Assembly (NCBI RefSeq): GCF_032027425.1
Contig: NZ_JAVSJA010000001.1
Coordinates: 2,307,501 to 2,371,500 of the forward strand
Reading direction: 5' to 3'
DNA: 64,000 nt
DNA from: Microcystis wesenbergii NRERC-220
Lineage (GTDB): Bacteria; Cyanobacteriota; Cyanobacteriia; Cyanobacteriales; Microcystaceae
Below are positions 20,401 through 29,224 of this stretch, piece by piece. Both the position numbers and the translations under genes were made by a program. The notes under the pieces are model-generated. The model searched no databases. It was not told the origin of the DNA and saw only the letters and a list, made by a program, of their open reading frames with translations. Position 1 is the stretch's first letter. Every line of letters begins with the position of its first letter.

Positions 20401-21450
20401 ATGACTAGCTTACTGCGCGACTTTTGGTATGTGGCCACACCGGCAAATAAACTTAAACCCGGTCAGCTAATGGCCAAAAAAATGCTAGGTGAACCGATTG
20501 TTGTCGGTAGGAGACAGGATGGAGAAGTGTTCGCATTGCGGGATATTTGCCCCCATCGTGGGATTCCGCTGCACCATGGCTGGATTGAAGGGGATGGGGT
20601 GTTCTGTTGCTATCACGGCTGGAAATTTAACACTAGCGATGGCGTTTGTTCTGAGATCCCCTCATTAACTGAACACGATCGCCTTGATGTTAGCAGAATT
20701 TGTGTCACCAGTTATCCCTGTCGTGAAATACAAGGTCATATTTGGGTGTTTATTCCGGCAGACTCAAAAAGAGAAATTAATCAAGAAAATCTGCCTCCTG
20801 TGCCGACTATTAGCGATTTTGGCAAACTTACCCCCAAAGTAGCCGAAACTATCACTTTTGACTGCAATATTGACCATGCAGTGGTGGGATTGATGGATCC
20901 AGCCCACGGTCCCTACGTTCATACTTCTTGGTGGTGGCGCAGCGGTCCGCGCCAATTTCGGGTCAAGGAAAAACAATACGAACCTGTTCCCCTGGGTTTT
21001 CGTCTTGCCCCCTATGATATGCCCGTCAGTGCGAAACCCTATAAAATTTTGGGTAGTAAAGTATCGATTGAAATTGTTTTTGAATTGCCCTCGGTGCGTA
21101 CAGAAATACTACGAGGTGATCGGCATTTAGCCTGTGCTTTTACGGCAATTACTCCCATCGATGAAAATCACTGCGAAGTCCATCAAAGTTTATACTATAC
21201 GATTCCTTGGTTGGCATTTTTAACCCCTCTTTTGCGTTATTTAACCCGACAATTCCTCACACAGGATCGCGATGTGGTGATTAAACAACAGGAAGGACTT
21301 AGTTATCATCCAGCTTTGATGTTAATTGATGATGCCGATACCCAGGCCAAATGGTATTATCGCCTTAAGCAAGAATACGAGAAATGTCAAGCAGAAAAAC
21401 GGGATTTTGTCAACCCCATTAAAGCACAGATTTTACGGTGGCGTAGTTAG
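20401..21450 (+). CDS. Rieske 2Fe-2S oxygenase, PaO/LLS1-like
   Basis: 349 residues. The N-terminal Rieske domain has C50-x-H52 (DICPHRG) and C69-x2-H72 (CCYHGW). The catalytic domain has a mononuclear-iron motif around NIDHAVVGLMDPAHGPYVH. This is the architecture of ring-hydroxylating oxygenases of the pheophorbide a oxygenase/chlorophyllide oxygenase group. The plant members have C-terminal membrane helices; a hydrophobic stretch WLAFLTPLLRYL appears near residue 270. The cyanobacterial substrate is not known. It is divergent from the small gene at 20162. Confidence 0.85.
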   Translation: MTSLLRDFWYVATPANKLKPGQLMAKKMLGEPIVVGRRQDGEVFALRDICPHRGIPLHHGWIEGDGVFCCYHGWKFNTSDGVCSEIPSLTEHDRLDVSRICVTSYPCREIQGHIWVFIPADSKREINQENLPPVPTISDFGKLTPKVAETITFDCNIDHAVVGLMDPAHGPYVHTSWWWRSGPRQFRVKEKQYEPVPLGFRLAPYDMPVSAKPYKILGSKVSIEIVFELPSVRTEILRGDRHLACAFTAITPIDENHCEVHQSLYYTIPWLAFLTPLLRYLTRQFLTQDRDVVIKQQEGLSYHPALMLIDDADTQAKWYYRLKQEYEKCQAEKRDFVNPIKAQILRWRS

Positions 21451-21453
21451 AAT

Positions 21454-21557
21454 TAAGTAGCTGGTTATAATTAAATTAAAAATGGATTTTAGGTTCGATC
21501 CCCCCTGCCCCCCTTGATAAGGGGGGTGTCTGATAATTTTTAACGCCTACCTACTTA
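21454..21557. repeat. MITE, TAAGTAGG family (copy 3, short)
   Basis: A 104-bp element: TTAAGTAGCTGGTTATAATT at the left, CGCCTACCTACTTA at the right, one CCCCCTTGATAAGGGGGGT hairpin in the middle. It starts three bases after the Rieske gene stop codon. It is the simplest and probably most intact copy of the family in the window. Confidence 0.8.
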
Positions 21558-21568
21558 GATCATTTTAT

Positions 21569-22681
21569 TTAGGTTCTCACTAAGGATTTATTGACACTGG
21601 TTTCAATTTGATAAATAGAGGAAAGGACACTACCTTGATGATTATTGACTAGATCGTATTTAACTTCTTGTAAATAATTAAAAATGGCATCCCGCAAAAT
21701 CGGTTTTTCAATGTTTACCGTATGCTGATAGTCCCATAAATCCCAAACTATCAAACCAATTCCCACGATTGGATCGATTAATTCTGCCCCAAAACTACTC
21801 GCTACTGCCCCACCGGTTTTAGTGGCAATTTTCGCCCCCGTTTTTCCCGCTAGGGACAAATAAACTGTACTGCCCACTTTCATCACTGGAATGAGAGATT
21901 TAATTCCTAAAGCGGTGGTGCCACCGACTAAAAGTTTAATTGATGTGTTAGAAATATTGCCCTCGGTATCTTGAATTGTTATGGCTATATCACTAAGATA
22001 ACGCTCCCATTTGCCTTGGGGAATTTGATAACTAGCCTGAATATTCTCTAATTCATTGCTTAAATTACTGACATATAAATTAACTGTATCCCTAGTAATT
22101 CTCTCTAGACGCAATTGGGCCTCTTGGGGACGAATTACCCGTTTAGTAAACTCGGTTTGAATAGTTTTGGTCAAATTTTCTGCCACCACCTGTTCCGGGG
22201 GTGGATTATCTGTATTGACCCAGTGAGCGATCGAGGAGTATAATCCGCTTAAAAAGGCCTTGCCCTCAAATTGTTTTTGATTGAAATAGTTAAAATACCA
22301 AGGCAGAAAACCCTGATCTACCCGTGTCATCAACTCCTCCACCCATCCCTCAATTTCTCCTAGGGCGAAGGTTTGAGAATTTGCTCTCGCTGTCTGTAAA
22401 GCTTGGCTAATTTCCCGATCGATTTGACTGTTAGATTTTTTGTTTATACTGATGGGAATCTCTAGGTTAGTTTCGGTAGCAACCCTAGTTTTTAACGGTT
22501 CATTGCCGGCAGTTCCTAGCCAAATTTTCCCTAAGAGAGGCACGATAACCACTAGAACAACTATAGCCCAAATTAACGGGGTGATCGCCTTAATCAGTTG
22601 ACTGATTGCCTGAATGCGGTTAGTTTTTTCACTATACTGAGGTGGCTCAATATTTTCTTGTGAATCTGGCCTGGAGTTCAT
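21569..22681 (-). CDS. Predicted membrane-anchored protein of unknown function
   Basis: 370 residues. One clear N-terminal membrane helix (LIWAIVVLVVIVPLLGKIWLG, residues about 33-53) is followed by a long helical, Q/E-rich region likely to be periplasmic. A mildly hydrophobic glycine/alanine segment (TTALGIKSLIPVMKVGSTVYLSLAGKTG) and a short tail complete it. I do not recognise a family. The ATG at 22681 follows a normal spacer. Its gap to the DUF1825 gene (22682-22811) holds no gene. Confidence 0.7.
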   Translation of the reverse strand: MNSRPDSQENIEPPQYSEKTNRIQAISQLIKAITPLIWAIVVLVVIVPLLGKIWLGTAGNEPLKTRVATETNLEIPISINKKSNSQIDREISQALQTARANSQTFALGEIEGWVEELMTRVDQGFLPWYFNYFNQKQFEGKAFLSGLYSSIAHWVNTDNPPPEQVVAENLTKTIQTEFTKRVIRPQEAQLRLERITRDTVNLYVSNLSNELENIQASYQIPQGKWERYLSDIAITIQDTEGNISNTSIKLLVGGTTALGIKSLIPVMKVGSTVYLSLAGKTGAKIATKTGGAVASSFGAELIDPIVGIGLIVWDLWDYQHTVNIEKPILRDAIFNYLQEVKYDLVNNHQGSVLSSIYQIETSVNKSLVRT

Positions 22682-22811
22682 CAGCTAACCTACTTAAAAT
22701 TATTAGATCATTGTTCTCAAAAAACCGCAGAAACCCCAATTTTCTCAGCAGTAAACTGGAGAGGAAATTATCGGGTAAAAGTCCGCCAATACCCGATAAA
22801 TATCGGCAATT

Positions 22812-23126
22812 TTAGCGAATTTCTGCCTTCATCCGCTCAAGGGTTTGCTGCATTTGGTCGAACATCATTTGGGGAGTCATACCAAATTGACCTAGTTGGG
22901 TTTTTAGCTGTTCTACGGTCATTTGGGCGGAAAAATCCTCAGATAATTCAAAACGCTTCATAAATATCTTGTAGCGTTCCATTAACTCCTCCATCCTATC
23001 GATAAAGATTTTTTTACCCTCTCGATCGAATTTCCCGTACTCGCTCCCTAGTTGTATGAGAGACTGATAATCTTCAAATAGCTGTCTAGCTTCCTGTTGA
23101 ACCACTTCTGAGTCAAAGAATCCCAT
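22812..23126 (-). CDS. DUF1825 family protein
   Basis: 104 residues, all helical and charged, beginning MGFFDSEVVQQEARQLFEDY and continuing through FDREGKKIFIDRMEELMERYK to a C-terminal QMMFDQMQQTLERMKAEI. This is the cyanobacterial DUF1825 family of small soluble proteins. No enzymatic motif is visible and the role is unknown. Length is normal. Confidence 0.88.
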   Translation of the reverse strand: MGFFDSEVVQQEARQLFEDYQSLIQLGSEYGKFDREGKKIFIDRMEELMERYKIFMKRFELSEDFSAQMTVEQLKTQLGQFGMTPQMMFDQMQQTLERMKAEIR

Positions 23127-23611
23127 AATCTTAAAACGGCTTATCGTCGATAGTTATTCTCTCTCCCATTTTATTTTAGTCGGGGAAAAAGTCTAGCTCT
23201 AGTCGATTTACGGATTACCGTATTGGGGAAATTGAGAGGATTACAAAAGAAGCGAGCAACGCTAACCAGTCAGGGAAAACCGCTAAGTAGTGGTCTGTCA
23301 AAGCCATAATGACGGATAATGGGAGCGGTAAATTCAGCCTAATTTGTCCAATTATGCCCGCTAAAAAATATATCGTCTCTCTTCTCTAACGGAGAATCAA
23401 CGCACCTCTGGGTAAGAATTGAGCCAAAAAGGGAAAACCGCTGCCGGAAAAATTAATCAGGATCGTCTCTTGCTAAAAGCAGATAAGTAATAGGGCAAAA
23501 TTAACTTCTTGGTTAGCAGATGCACTCATGCAGGAGGTAGTTAGATATGTGTAATTAATTGCGTCTAGCTACTGATGAACAAGGGAATGGAGGGATTAAG
23601 GAGAAAAATCT
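23127..23611. other. Unassigned 485-base gap
   Basis: It separates DUF1825 (minus) from the small gene at 23612 (plus). No open frame with codon-like character and no member of the repeat families was found. Some GC-richer patches (for example around 23270-23330 and 23385-23450) could belong to a small RNA, but I see no fold I can name. Confidence 0.4.
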
Positions 23612-23797
23612 ATGGATCATACCGCAGAAAACTGGTACATTGTCCGGGAAAGTACTGGAATTTGTCAGATTATAGCCCTAGAAAACGGCCAAACCCCAGT
23701 TAATGGTCAATACTGGGGTCCTTTTGCCGAGCGGGGAGAAGCGATCGCCCGTCGGGTGGGTTTAATTCGAGCGGGCAAATGTCAACCTATTGTTTAG
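23612..23797 (+). CDS. Small conserved-looking hypothetical protein
   Basis: 61 residues beginning MDHTAENWYIVRESTGICQI. Compact, with one likely beta-hairpin (WYIVREST...CQIIALENGQ) and a helix (AERGEAIARRVGLIRAG). An AAGGAG sequence sits about 10 bases upstream of the ATG, supporting translation, and a HIP1 octamer lies inside the gene. It overlaps the end of the convergent protease gene by 11 bases. Function unknown. Confidence 0.7.
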   Translation: MDHTAENWYIVRESTGICQIIALENGQTPVNGQYWGPFAERGEAIARRVGLIRAGKCQPIV

Positions 23798-25079
23798 CGG
23801 TATTGGTGGGTGTTTTCTTGCCTTCAGTGATTTCTTTTTCCAAGATTTCAAAACCCTTCTTGAATTGAGGATCCTGGAAGGTTCCCACCCGATCCCTTTC
23901 CTCTTGAAGATTTTTGCGTTCTTCCTCGCTCAGTTCCGACTCCACATCAGGATGAATACCATCTTTATTGATGTCCCGTCCGTTGGGGGTGAGATACTTG
24001 GCAATTGTCACCGCTAATCCCGAACCGTCGCTAAGACTGCGTACCGATTGCACTAATCCCTTACCAAAGGTTTTCGTACCGACAATAACCGCCCGATCAT
24101 GATCCTGTAAAGCCCCGGAGAGAATTTCACTAGCACTGGCGGAACCACCATCGACGAGGACAACTAGGGGTTTATTAGTCAAAGCTTGATTATTAGCCCG
24201 TTGACGTTCCGTCACCCCTTTGCGATCAACCGTAGAGACAATCAAACCATCGGGTATCCACATCCGAGCGATTTCGATGCTGGCGTAGAGTAAACCGCCA
24301 GGGTTAGAACGCAGATCGAGAATATAACCCTTCACCTCTTCGGTTTCCAATTCGCGAATCGCTTGACTCATATCGCCACTAGCTTGGGCGCTAAATTGAT
24401 TAAGACGGATATAACCGATTTTACCGATCGGGGTGTTTTCCGTGTGGGCGCGCACTGGGTGAATTTCAATTTTGGCCCGGGTAAGAGTTAATTCTTTCTT
24501 CTCCTCACCCCGTTGAATCGTGATCTTAACGCTTGTCCCCACTTTGCCGCGGATCATGCTCACCGCTTGCTCTAGTTCCATGCCTTCGGTAGATTTACCA
24601 TCGATAGCGATAATCACATCTTTAGGCAGCACACCAGCTTTAGAAGCGGGAGTATCTTCAATGGGTGAAACCACGACTAACTGCTTGGTTTTCTCGTCTT
24701 TGGTCAGTTGAATCCCTACCCCGGTCAATTCTCCCGATGTATCGATCTTCATATTGTTAAACTCTTTGGGATCCATAAAACGGGTATAGGGATCATTGAG
24801 AGTTTTCAACATCTCGCGGATAGCGGTGTATGCTTCCTCTTGATTTTTGTAGGAACGATTTAAATACTGATTGCGGATGGCGTTCCAGTCCGATTGATTA
24901 AAAGTGCCATCTAAATAAGTGCGGTTGATGATCTGCCAAACCTCATCAACGGTTTCCTTGGGACTTTCCTGAAAAAAAGCTTGACTTTGGGAGAGACGGA
25001 ATCCCGCCCCCGTGACGGCGACGGTAGACAGGACCACTGCTGTAGCACCGAGAACAAGTCCGCGTTTGTTGATAACCAT
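23787..25079 (-). CDS. C-terminal processing peptidase (S41 family)
   Basis: 430 residues: N-terminal hydrophobic signal/anchor (LVLGATAVVLSTVAVTGAGF), a PDZ domain (about 105-185, with ELTGVGIQL and DGKSTEGMELEQAVSMIRG), and the S41 core. The catalytic serine is in DGGSASASEIL (near residue 313) and the lysine in GTKTFGKGLVQ. It acts in the periplasm or lumen, cutting C-terminal tails of proteins. Cyanobacteria have several paralogues (CtpA matures photosystem II protein D1); which one this is cannot be decided from sequence alone. Confidence 0.92.
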   Translation of the reverse strand: MVINKRGLVLGATAVVLSTVAVTGAGFRLSQSQAFFQESPKETVDEVWQIINRTYLDGTFNQSDWNAIRNQYLNRSYKNQEEAYTAIREMLKTLNDPYTRFMDPKEFNNMKIDTSGELTGVGIQLTKDEKTKQLVVVSPIEDTPASKAGVLPKDVIIAIDGKSTEGMELEQAVSMIRGKVGTSVKITIQRGEEKKELTLTRAKIEIHPVRAHTENTPIGKIGYIRLNQFSAQASGDMSQAIRELETEEVKGYILDLRSNPGGLLYASIEIARMWIPDGLIVSTVDRKGVTERQRANNQALTNKPLVVLVDGGSASASEILSGALQDHDRAVIVGTKTFGKGLVQSVRSLSDGSGLAVTIAKYLTPNGRDINKDGIHPDVESELSEEERKNLQEERDRVGTFQDPQFKKGFEILEKEITEGKKTPTNTAKQ

Positions 25080-25324
25080 AGGTAATTTTCGGATAAATTA
25101 GGCTGTTCTTGCCGAAATGCTCTTTCTGGCTGACCGTCGAAATATCTTGGCAAAAAGGAGCGTTTAGGTTTACTGGAGACAGACAAAAGAACGCCTGTAG
25201 ACTACTACTGTTATAACATTTATTATCTCTTTCTTTGTCAAACTGGTTATTTGAGTAGCGATCGAGTTGCCAGCAGCCCACCTCGCGACCTAAGATAACA
25301 GCAAAACTGCCCGATATTTTCCCT

Positions 25325-26146
25325 ATGAGTGATCAAATCCTTTCTTCCCTCTCCCTGGAACAAAAACGACAAAACCTGCGCCACCAAAGGCGATCGAAGG
25401 TGTGGCAAGCCCTGGGTCGGTTTCTGGTGGTTAGTGGTTTAGCGGCGGGATTAGCTTGGGGGATGACTTCGCCCTATTGGACAATTACCAAGGCCGGACA
25501 GGTGGAAATCGAAGGCACGGAATTAATGTCGCCCGAGTCGATTCGTGCTTGGCTGAAATTAAGCTATCCTCTGTCTCTCTGGGAATTACCTACCCATCAA
25601 TTGCGAGAAAAATTAGCGGCTATTCCCGCTATTGCCGACGTTAAGATCGAGCGGCAATTATTGCCCCCGAAAGTGATTGTTTCTATTCAAGAAAGAAAAC
25701 CTGTTGCCCGTTGGCATTCCCATCAACAGCAAGGCTTTTTAGATGCCTCGGGAACGATAATTCCTCAAAATTATTATGGTCGAACTCTGCCCAAAACCCA
25801 ATTACCTAGCCTAGAAGTGCTTGGTTACGACCGACAACATCAACAACAGTGGCAAAAAATTTATCCCTTAATTGATAACTTATCGATTAAAGTTACCGCC
25901 ATCGATTGGCGCAATCCTAGTAATCTTGTACTAAAAACTGAGCTAGGACAGGTCTATTTAGGTTTTTATAAAGATAGATTGCCCGAAAAATTAACCGCTC
26001 TCGTACAATCGCGGCCATTGTCATCCAAGATACCTCTAGCGCGAATTCTCTACATTGACCTGAGCAATCCCGATGCTCCCACTGTACAATTAAAACCGCA
26101 GTTAGCCCCCATCGTTGCCAAAGTAACGGCAACTCGTCGGGATTAA
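25325..26146 (+). CDS. ftsQ: Cell division protein FtsQ
   Basis: 273 residues with a short cytoplasmic tail, one membrane helix (FLVVSGLAAGLAWGMTSPYW, about 34-53), a POTRA domain (VEIEGTELMSPESIRAWL ... IPAIADVKIERQLLPPKVIVSIQERKPVA), then the FtsQ beta domain. It links early and late divisome proteins in the periplasm. It lies 192 bases upstream of ftsZ in the same direction, the usual cyanobacterial order. Low sequence conservation is normal for FtsQ. Confidence 0.9.
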   Translation: MSDQILSSLSLEQKRQNLRHQRRSKVWQALGRFLVVSGLAAGLAWGMTSPYWTITKAGQVEIEGTELMSPESIRAWLKLSYPLSLWELPTHQLREKLAAIPAIADVKIERQLLPPKVIVSIQERKPVARWHSHQQQGFLDASGTIIPQNYYGRTLPKTQLPSLEVLGYDRQHQQQWQKIYPLIDNLSIKVTAIDWRNPSNLVLKTELGQVYLGFYKDRLPEKLTALVQSRPLSSKIPLARILYIDLSNPDAPTVQLKPQLAPIVAKVTATRRD

Positions 26147-26338
26147 CGGCAGTTTATCAGCAAATAACCGCAATTATTCCCTTGAGGTATTGGCAAAAAC
26201 CCCAAATTATGATTTTCTGAAAAGGAAACTGATACTGTGGATACTGGAACCGACATAATATTAGTGATAGTGTTAACAGCACATCTCTGATTTATCAAAT
26301 CAATAACAGAATCTTGTACTAAGAGTGTTCCAATTCCA

Positions 26339-27586
26339 ATGACATCGATTAATGAAATCGTTCCCACCTACCCCAATCTGAACAGTAACGATTATGCCAG
26401 TTCAGCTATGAGCGAAGATAATCATTACTATCAGAATAATACTGGAGTATCATTTTCTCGCCCCCATGAATCACAGATGACACCCCGAGAAGAAAGTCGT
26501 AGTAATCGCATCGTACCGAGCAATGTCGCCAAGATCAAGGTGATCGGGGTCGGCGGTGGGGGCTGTAACGCCGTTAACCGCATGATCGCCAGTGGCGTGA
26601 CCGGAATCGAATTTTGGGCAATTAACACCGACGCCCAGGCCCTGGCCCACTCCTCCGCCCCCCAGAGGTTACAAATCGGGACAAAATTAACCCGCGGCCT
26701 AGGGGCGGGCGGCAATCCGGCGATCGGACAGAAAGCGGCGGAAGAATCTCGGGATGAAATCGCCCAAGCATTGGAAGGAACCGATCTAGTCTTTATTACC
26801 GCCGGCATGGGCGGCGGCACGGGAACGGGGGCCGCTCCAATTGTGGCCGAAATTGCCAAAGAAATCGGCTGTTTGACCGTGGGAGTTGTAACTCGTCCCT
26901 TTACCTTCGAGGGTCGTCGTCGCACTAATCAGGCCGATGAAGGGGTGGGTGGTTTACAAAGTCGGGTCGATACCCTGATTATTATCCCCAATAACCAGTT
27001 ATTACAGGTAATACCCGCCGACACTCCCCTACAGGAGGCTTTTCGCGTCGCTGATGATGTGCTGCGGCAAGGGGTACAGGGGATCTCGGATATTATCACT
27101 ATCCCCGGTCTGGTAAATGTGGATTTCGCCGATGTGCGGGCAGTGATGGCCGATGCGGGTTCGGCCCTAATGGGCATCGGCATCGGTTCCGGAAAATCTC
27201 GGGCTAAGGAAGGGGCGATCGCTGCTATTTCCTCGCCGTTACTGGAATCCTCGATCGAAGGGGCGAAAGGTGTGGTCTTTAATATCACCGGCGGTCAAGA
27301 TCTAACCCTACACGAAGTCAATGCCGCCGCCGAAATTATCTATGAAGTGGTGGATCCCAACGCTAATATCATCTTCGGGGCAGTAATTGACGAGAAAATG
27401 CAGGGAGAAGTCAGAATTACCGTCATTGCCACCGGTTTTTCCGGCGATTCCCCCTCTCGTCCCACTGCTAACAAGGTGGTGATTAATACCCCCGCACCGA
27501 GTCCAGCACCCACTCCCGAACCACCAAAACAGGCGGGGTTAGATATCCCCGAATTCTTGCAACGTCGTCGTCCTTTTGATCGCTAA
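26339..27586 (+). CDS. ftsZ: Cell division GTPase FtsZ
   Basis: 415 residues. A variable N-terminal extension of about 60 residues, as in other cyanobacteria, precedes the core with [15 protein letters not shown] and the tubulin signature [15 protein letters not shown] Pro-rich linker leads to the C-terminal [10 protein letters not shown] peptide that binds partners such as SepF. FtsZ polymerises with GTP into the division ring. Downstream ATGs (for example at MSEDNHYYQ) are alternative starts. thiD follows after six bases. Confidence 0.97.
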   Translation: MTSINEIVPTYPNLNSNDYASSAMSEDNHYYQNNTGVSFSRPHESQMTPREESRSNRIVPSNVAKIKVIGVGGGGCNAVNRMIASGVTGIEFWAINTDAQALAHSSAPQRLQIGTKLTRGLGAGGNPAIGQKAAEESRDEIAQALEGTDLVFITAGMGGGTGTGAAPIVAEIAKEIGCLTVGVVTRPFTFEGRRRTNQADEGVGGLQSRVDTLIIIPNNQLLQVIPADTPLQEAFRVADDVLRQGVQGISDIITIPGLVNVDFADVRAVMADAGSALMGIGIGSGKSRAKEGAIAAISSPLLESSIEGAKGVVFNITGGQDLTLHEVNAAAEIIYEVVDPNANIIFGAVIDEKMQGEVRITVIATGFSGDSPSRPTANKVVINTPAPSPAPTPEPPKQAGLDIPEFLQRRRPFDR

Positions 27587-27592
27587 CCTCCT

Positions 27593-28393
27593 ATGACTGC
27601 CATTGCCCTCACCATCGCCGGTTCCGATAGTGGTGGCGGCGCGGGAATTCAAGCGGATTTGAAAACCTTCGCCTTCCACCGAGTTCACGGCACCAGCGCC
27701 CTTACCTGCGTTACCGCCCAAAATACCCTGGGGGTCGAGCGCGTCGAGTCCCTAAGTCCGGAAATGGTAACGGCCCAAATCGATGCCGTGGTCAGGGATT
27801 TCGCAGTGTCAGCGGTCAAGACGGGAATGCTGTTTAGTAGCGAGATTATCGAAGCAGTGGCCGAGGCGATCGAGCGCTGGCGTTTGACCAGTTTAGTGGT
27901 GGATCCGGTTATGGTTTCGCGGGTAGGAGCCAAATTAATTGATGATCGGGCTGTAGATAGTCTTTTGGATAGTTTAATTCCTCTGGCTTCGATTATTACC
28001 CCTAATCGTTACGAAGCACAGCTTTTAAGTGGCATCGAGATCAATGATTTTGAGGCGATGAAAGCGGCCGCCGCAATTATTTTCCAGAAGTCGGCCACAC
28101 CGGTATTAGTGAAAGGTGGCGGCATGAAAGGTCGGCTGCGTGGGGTTGATATCTGCTTTGATGGGCAAGAATGGGAAACTTTTAAGACCAGAAGCGTCGA
28201 AACCAATAACACTCACGGGACTGGTTGTACCCTATCGTCGGCGATCGCCGCTAACCTTGCTTTGGGTGATGACCTGAAAATGGCGGTGAAAAAAGCCAAG
28301 GATTACGTTACTAACGCCCTCGATCATTCCCTCGCCATCGGTCACGGAACCGGTCCAGTGGGCCATTTTTACCCCTTAAAAGCCCTAAATTAG
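27593..28393 (+). CDS. thiD: Hydroxymethylpyrimidine/phosphomethylpyrimidine kinase
   Basis: 266 residues of the ribokinase fold: start TIAGSDSGGGAGIQADLKTF, substrate-binding VTAQNT, and the anion-hole/catalytic NNTHGTGCTLSSAIAANLA near residue 205. It phosphorylates HMP and HMP-phosphate in thiamine synthesis. It begins six bases after ftsZ, so it is very likely on the ftsZ transcript. The following coiled-coil gene starts eight bases after it. Confidence 0.95.
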   Translation: MTAIALTIAGSDSGGGAGIQADLKTFAFHRVHGTSALTCVTAQNTLGVERVESLSPEMVTAQIDAVVRDFAVSAVKTGMLFSSEIIEAVAEAIERWRLTSLVVDPVMVSRVGAKLIDDRAVDSLLDSLIPLASIITPNRYEAQLLSGIEINDFEAMKAAAAIIFQKSATPVLVKGGGMKGRLRGVDICFDGQEWETFKTRSVETNNTHGTGCTLSSAIAANLALGDDLKMAVKKAKDYVTNALDHSLAIGHGTGPVGHFYPLKALN

Positions 28394-28400
28394 TCAATTC

Positions 28401-28886
28401 ATGACCACTACGCCGCGTCTTTCCCCCCAAGTACCCCAGAGTTGCACCGGTCGCCCCTCGGTTCCCCTCTCGGTCTATCGAGAATTAGTCAAAGAATTGC
28501 AGGCCACTCAGGCACGGGCGGAATCTCTAGAAGCACAAAACCAGCAACTTGTCAAGAGTAATCGGCAATTACGTCAGGAAATCGAGACAGTAGTTGCTCA
28601 GGGAAGAAGATTAGAAAAAGTGGTAGAGAGTTTCGAGAGGAATCCCGTCGAGGAACCCTCCTTCCTGATCCCGGTTCGTCCCCGTCTGGTTACACCCCCT
28701 TCTCCTTCGCTGCCGGTTAAGAAAGAAGTCTCAGTCACCCCTCCCATCACCCTTACTGCTTCAAAACAGCAATTACCTAAAAATATTTGGTTACTGGTCG
28801 GGTTAATTATTGTCGTGGTTCTTACCTCTGGTTTAGGGGCTTTTTGGCTGGTTTCTGCCTCTAGAAACGCGGGTTCGACCGACTGA
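28401..28886 (+). CDS. Coiled-coil, single-pass membrane protein
   Basis: 161 residues. A short Pro-rich N-terminus precedes a coiled coil at about 29-78 (ELVKELQATQARAESLEAQNQ and on, with heptad L/V spacing). A Pro-rich linker and one C-terminal membrane helix (NIWLLVGLIIVVVLTSGLGAF) follow. It starts eight bases after thiD and ends the ftsQ-ftsZ-thiD direction of transcription. No named family; placement suggests an accessory envelope or division role, which is inference. Confidence 0.75.
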   Translation: MTTTPRLSPQVPQSCTGRPSVPLSVYRELVKELQATQARAESLEAQNQQLVKSNRQLRQEIETVVAQGRRLEKVVESFERNPVEEPSFLIPVRPRLVTPPSPSLPVKKEVSVTPPITLTASKQQLPKNIWLLVGLIIVVVLTSGLGAFWLVSASRNAGSTD

Positions 28887-29224
28887 TTCACGGGGGCATC
28901 TCACATTTGCAGAAATACCGACAATCAGCAATTATTAGTAACTCTTAAATTATTACAGATATATCAGCAGCTGGCTGTAAGCATCCCACCGAAAAGCTAA
29001 TGCGCTCCAGGGTTTGGGTAGGGCTGATTCATTCTTCGAATCTAATTCTTTTTTTTTGCTACCTTTAATCGCTGTAGGTTGATTCATGAATCAACCTACT
29101 ATAACTGGACCAGGGTTTGGGTAGGGCTGATTCATTCTCCGAATCTAATTCTTTTTTTGCTACCTTTAATCGTTTATGAGGTAAGCAAAGCACGACGTTT
29201 AGTATCAGTTCCCATCTTTTGCCC
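28887..29224. repeat. Repeat-filled gap
   Basis: 28899-29005 is the inverse copy of the repeat at 8925-9040. About 29008-29070 and 29112-29173 are direct copies of one another (GGGTTTGGGTAGGGCTGATTC at the left, TTTGCTACCTTTAATCG at the right). Between them lies a GTAGGTTGATTCATGAATCA palindrome (about 29077-29098). No gene seen. Confidence 0.75.
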
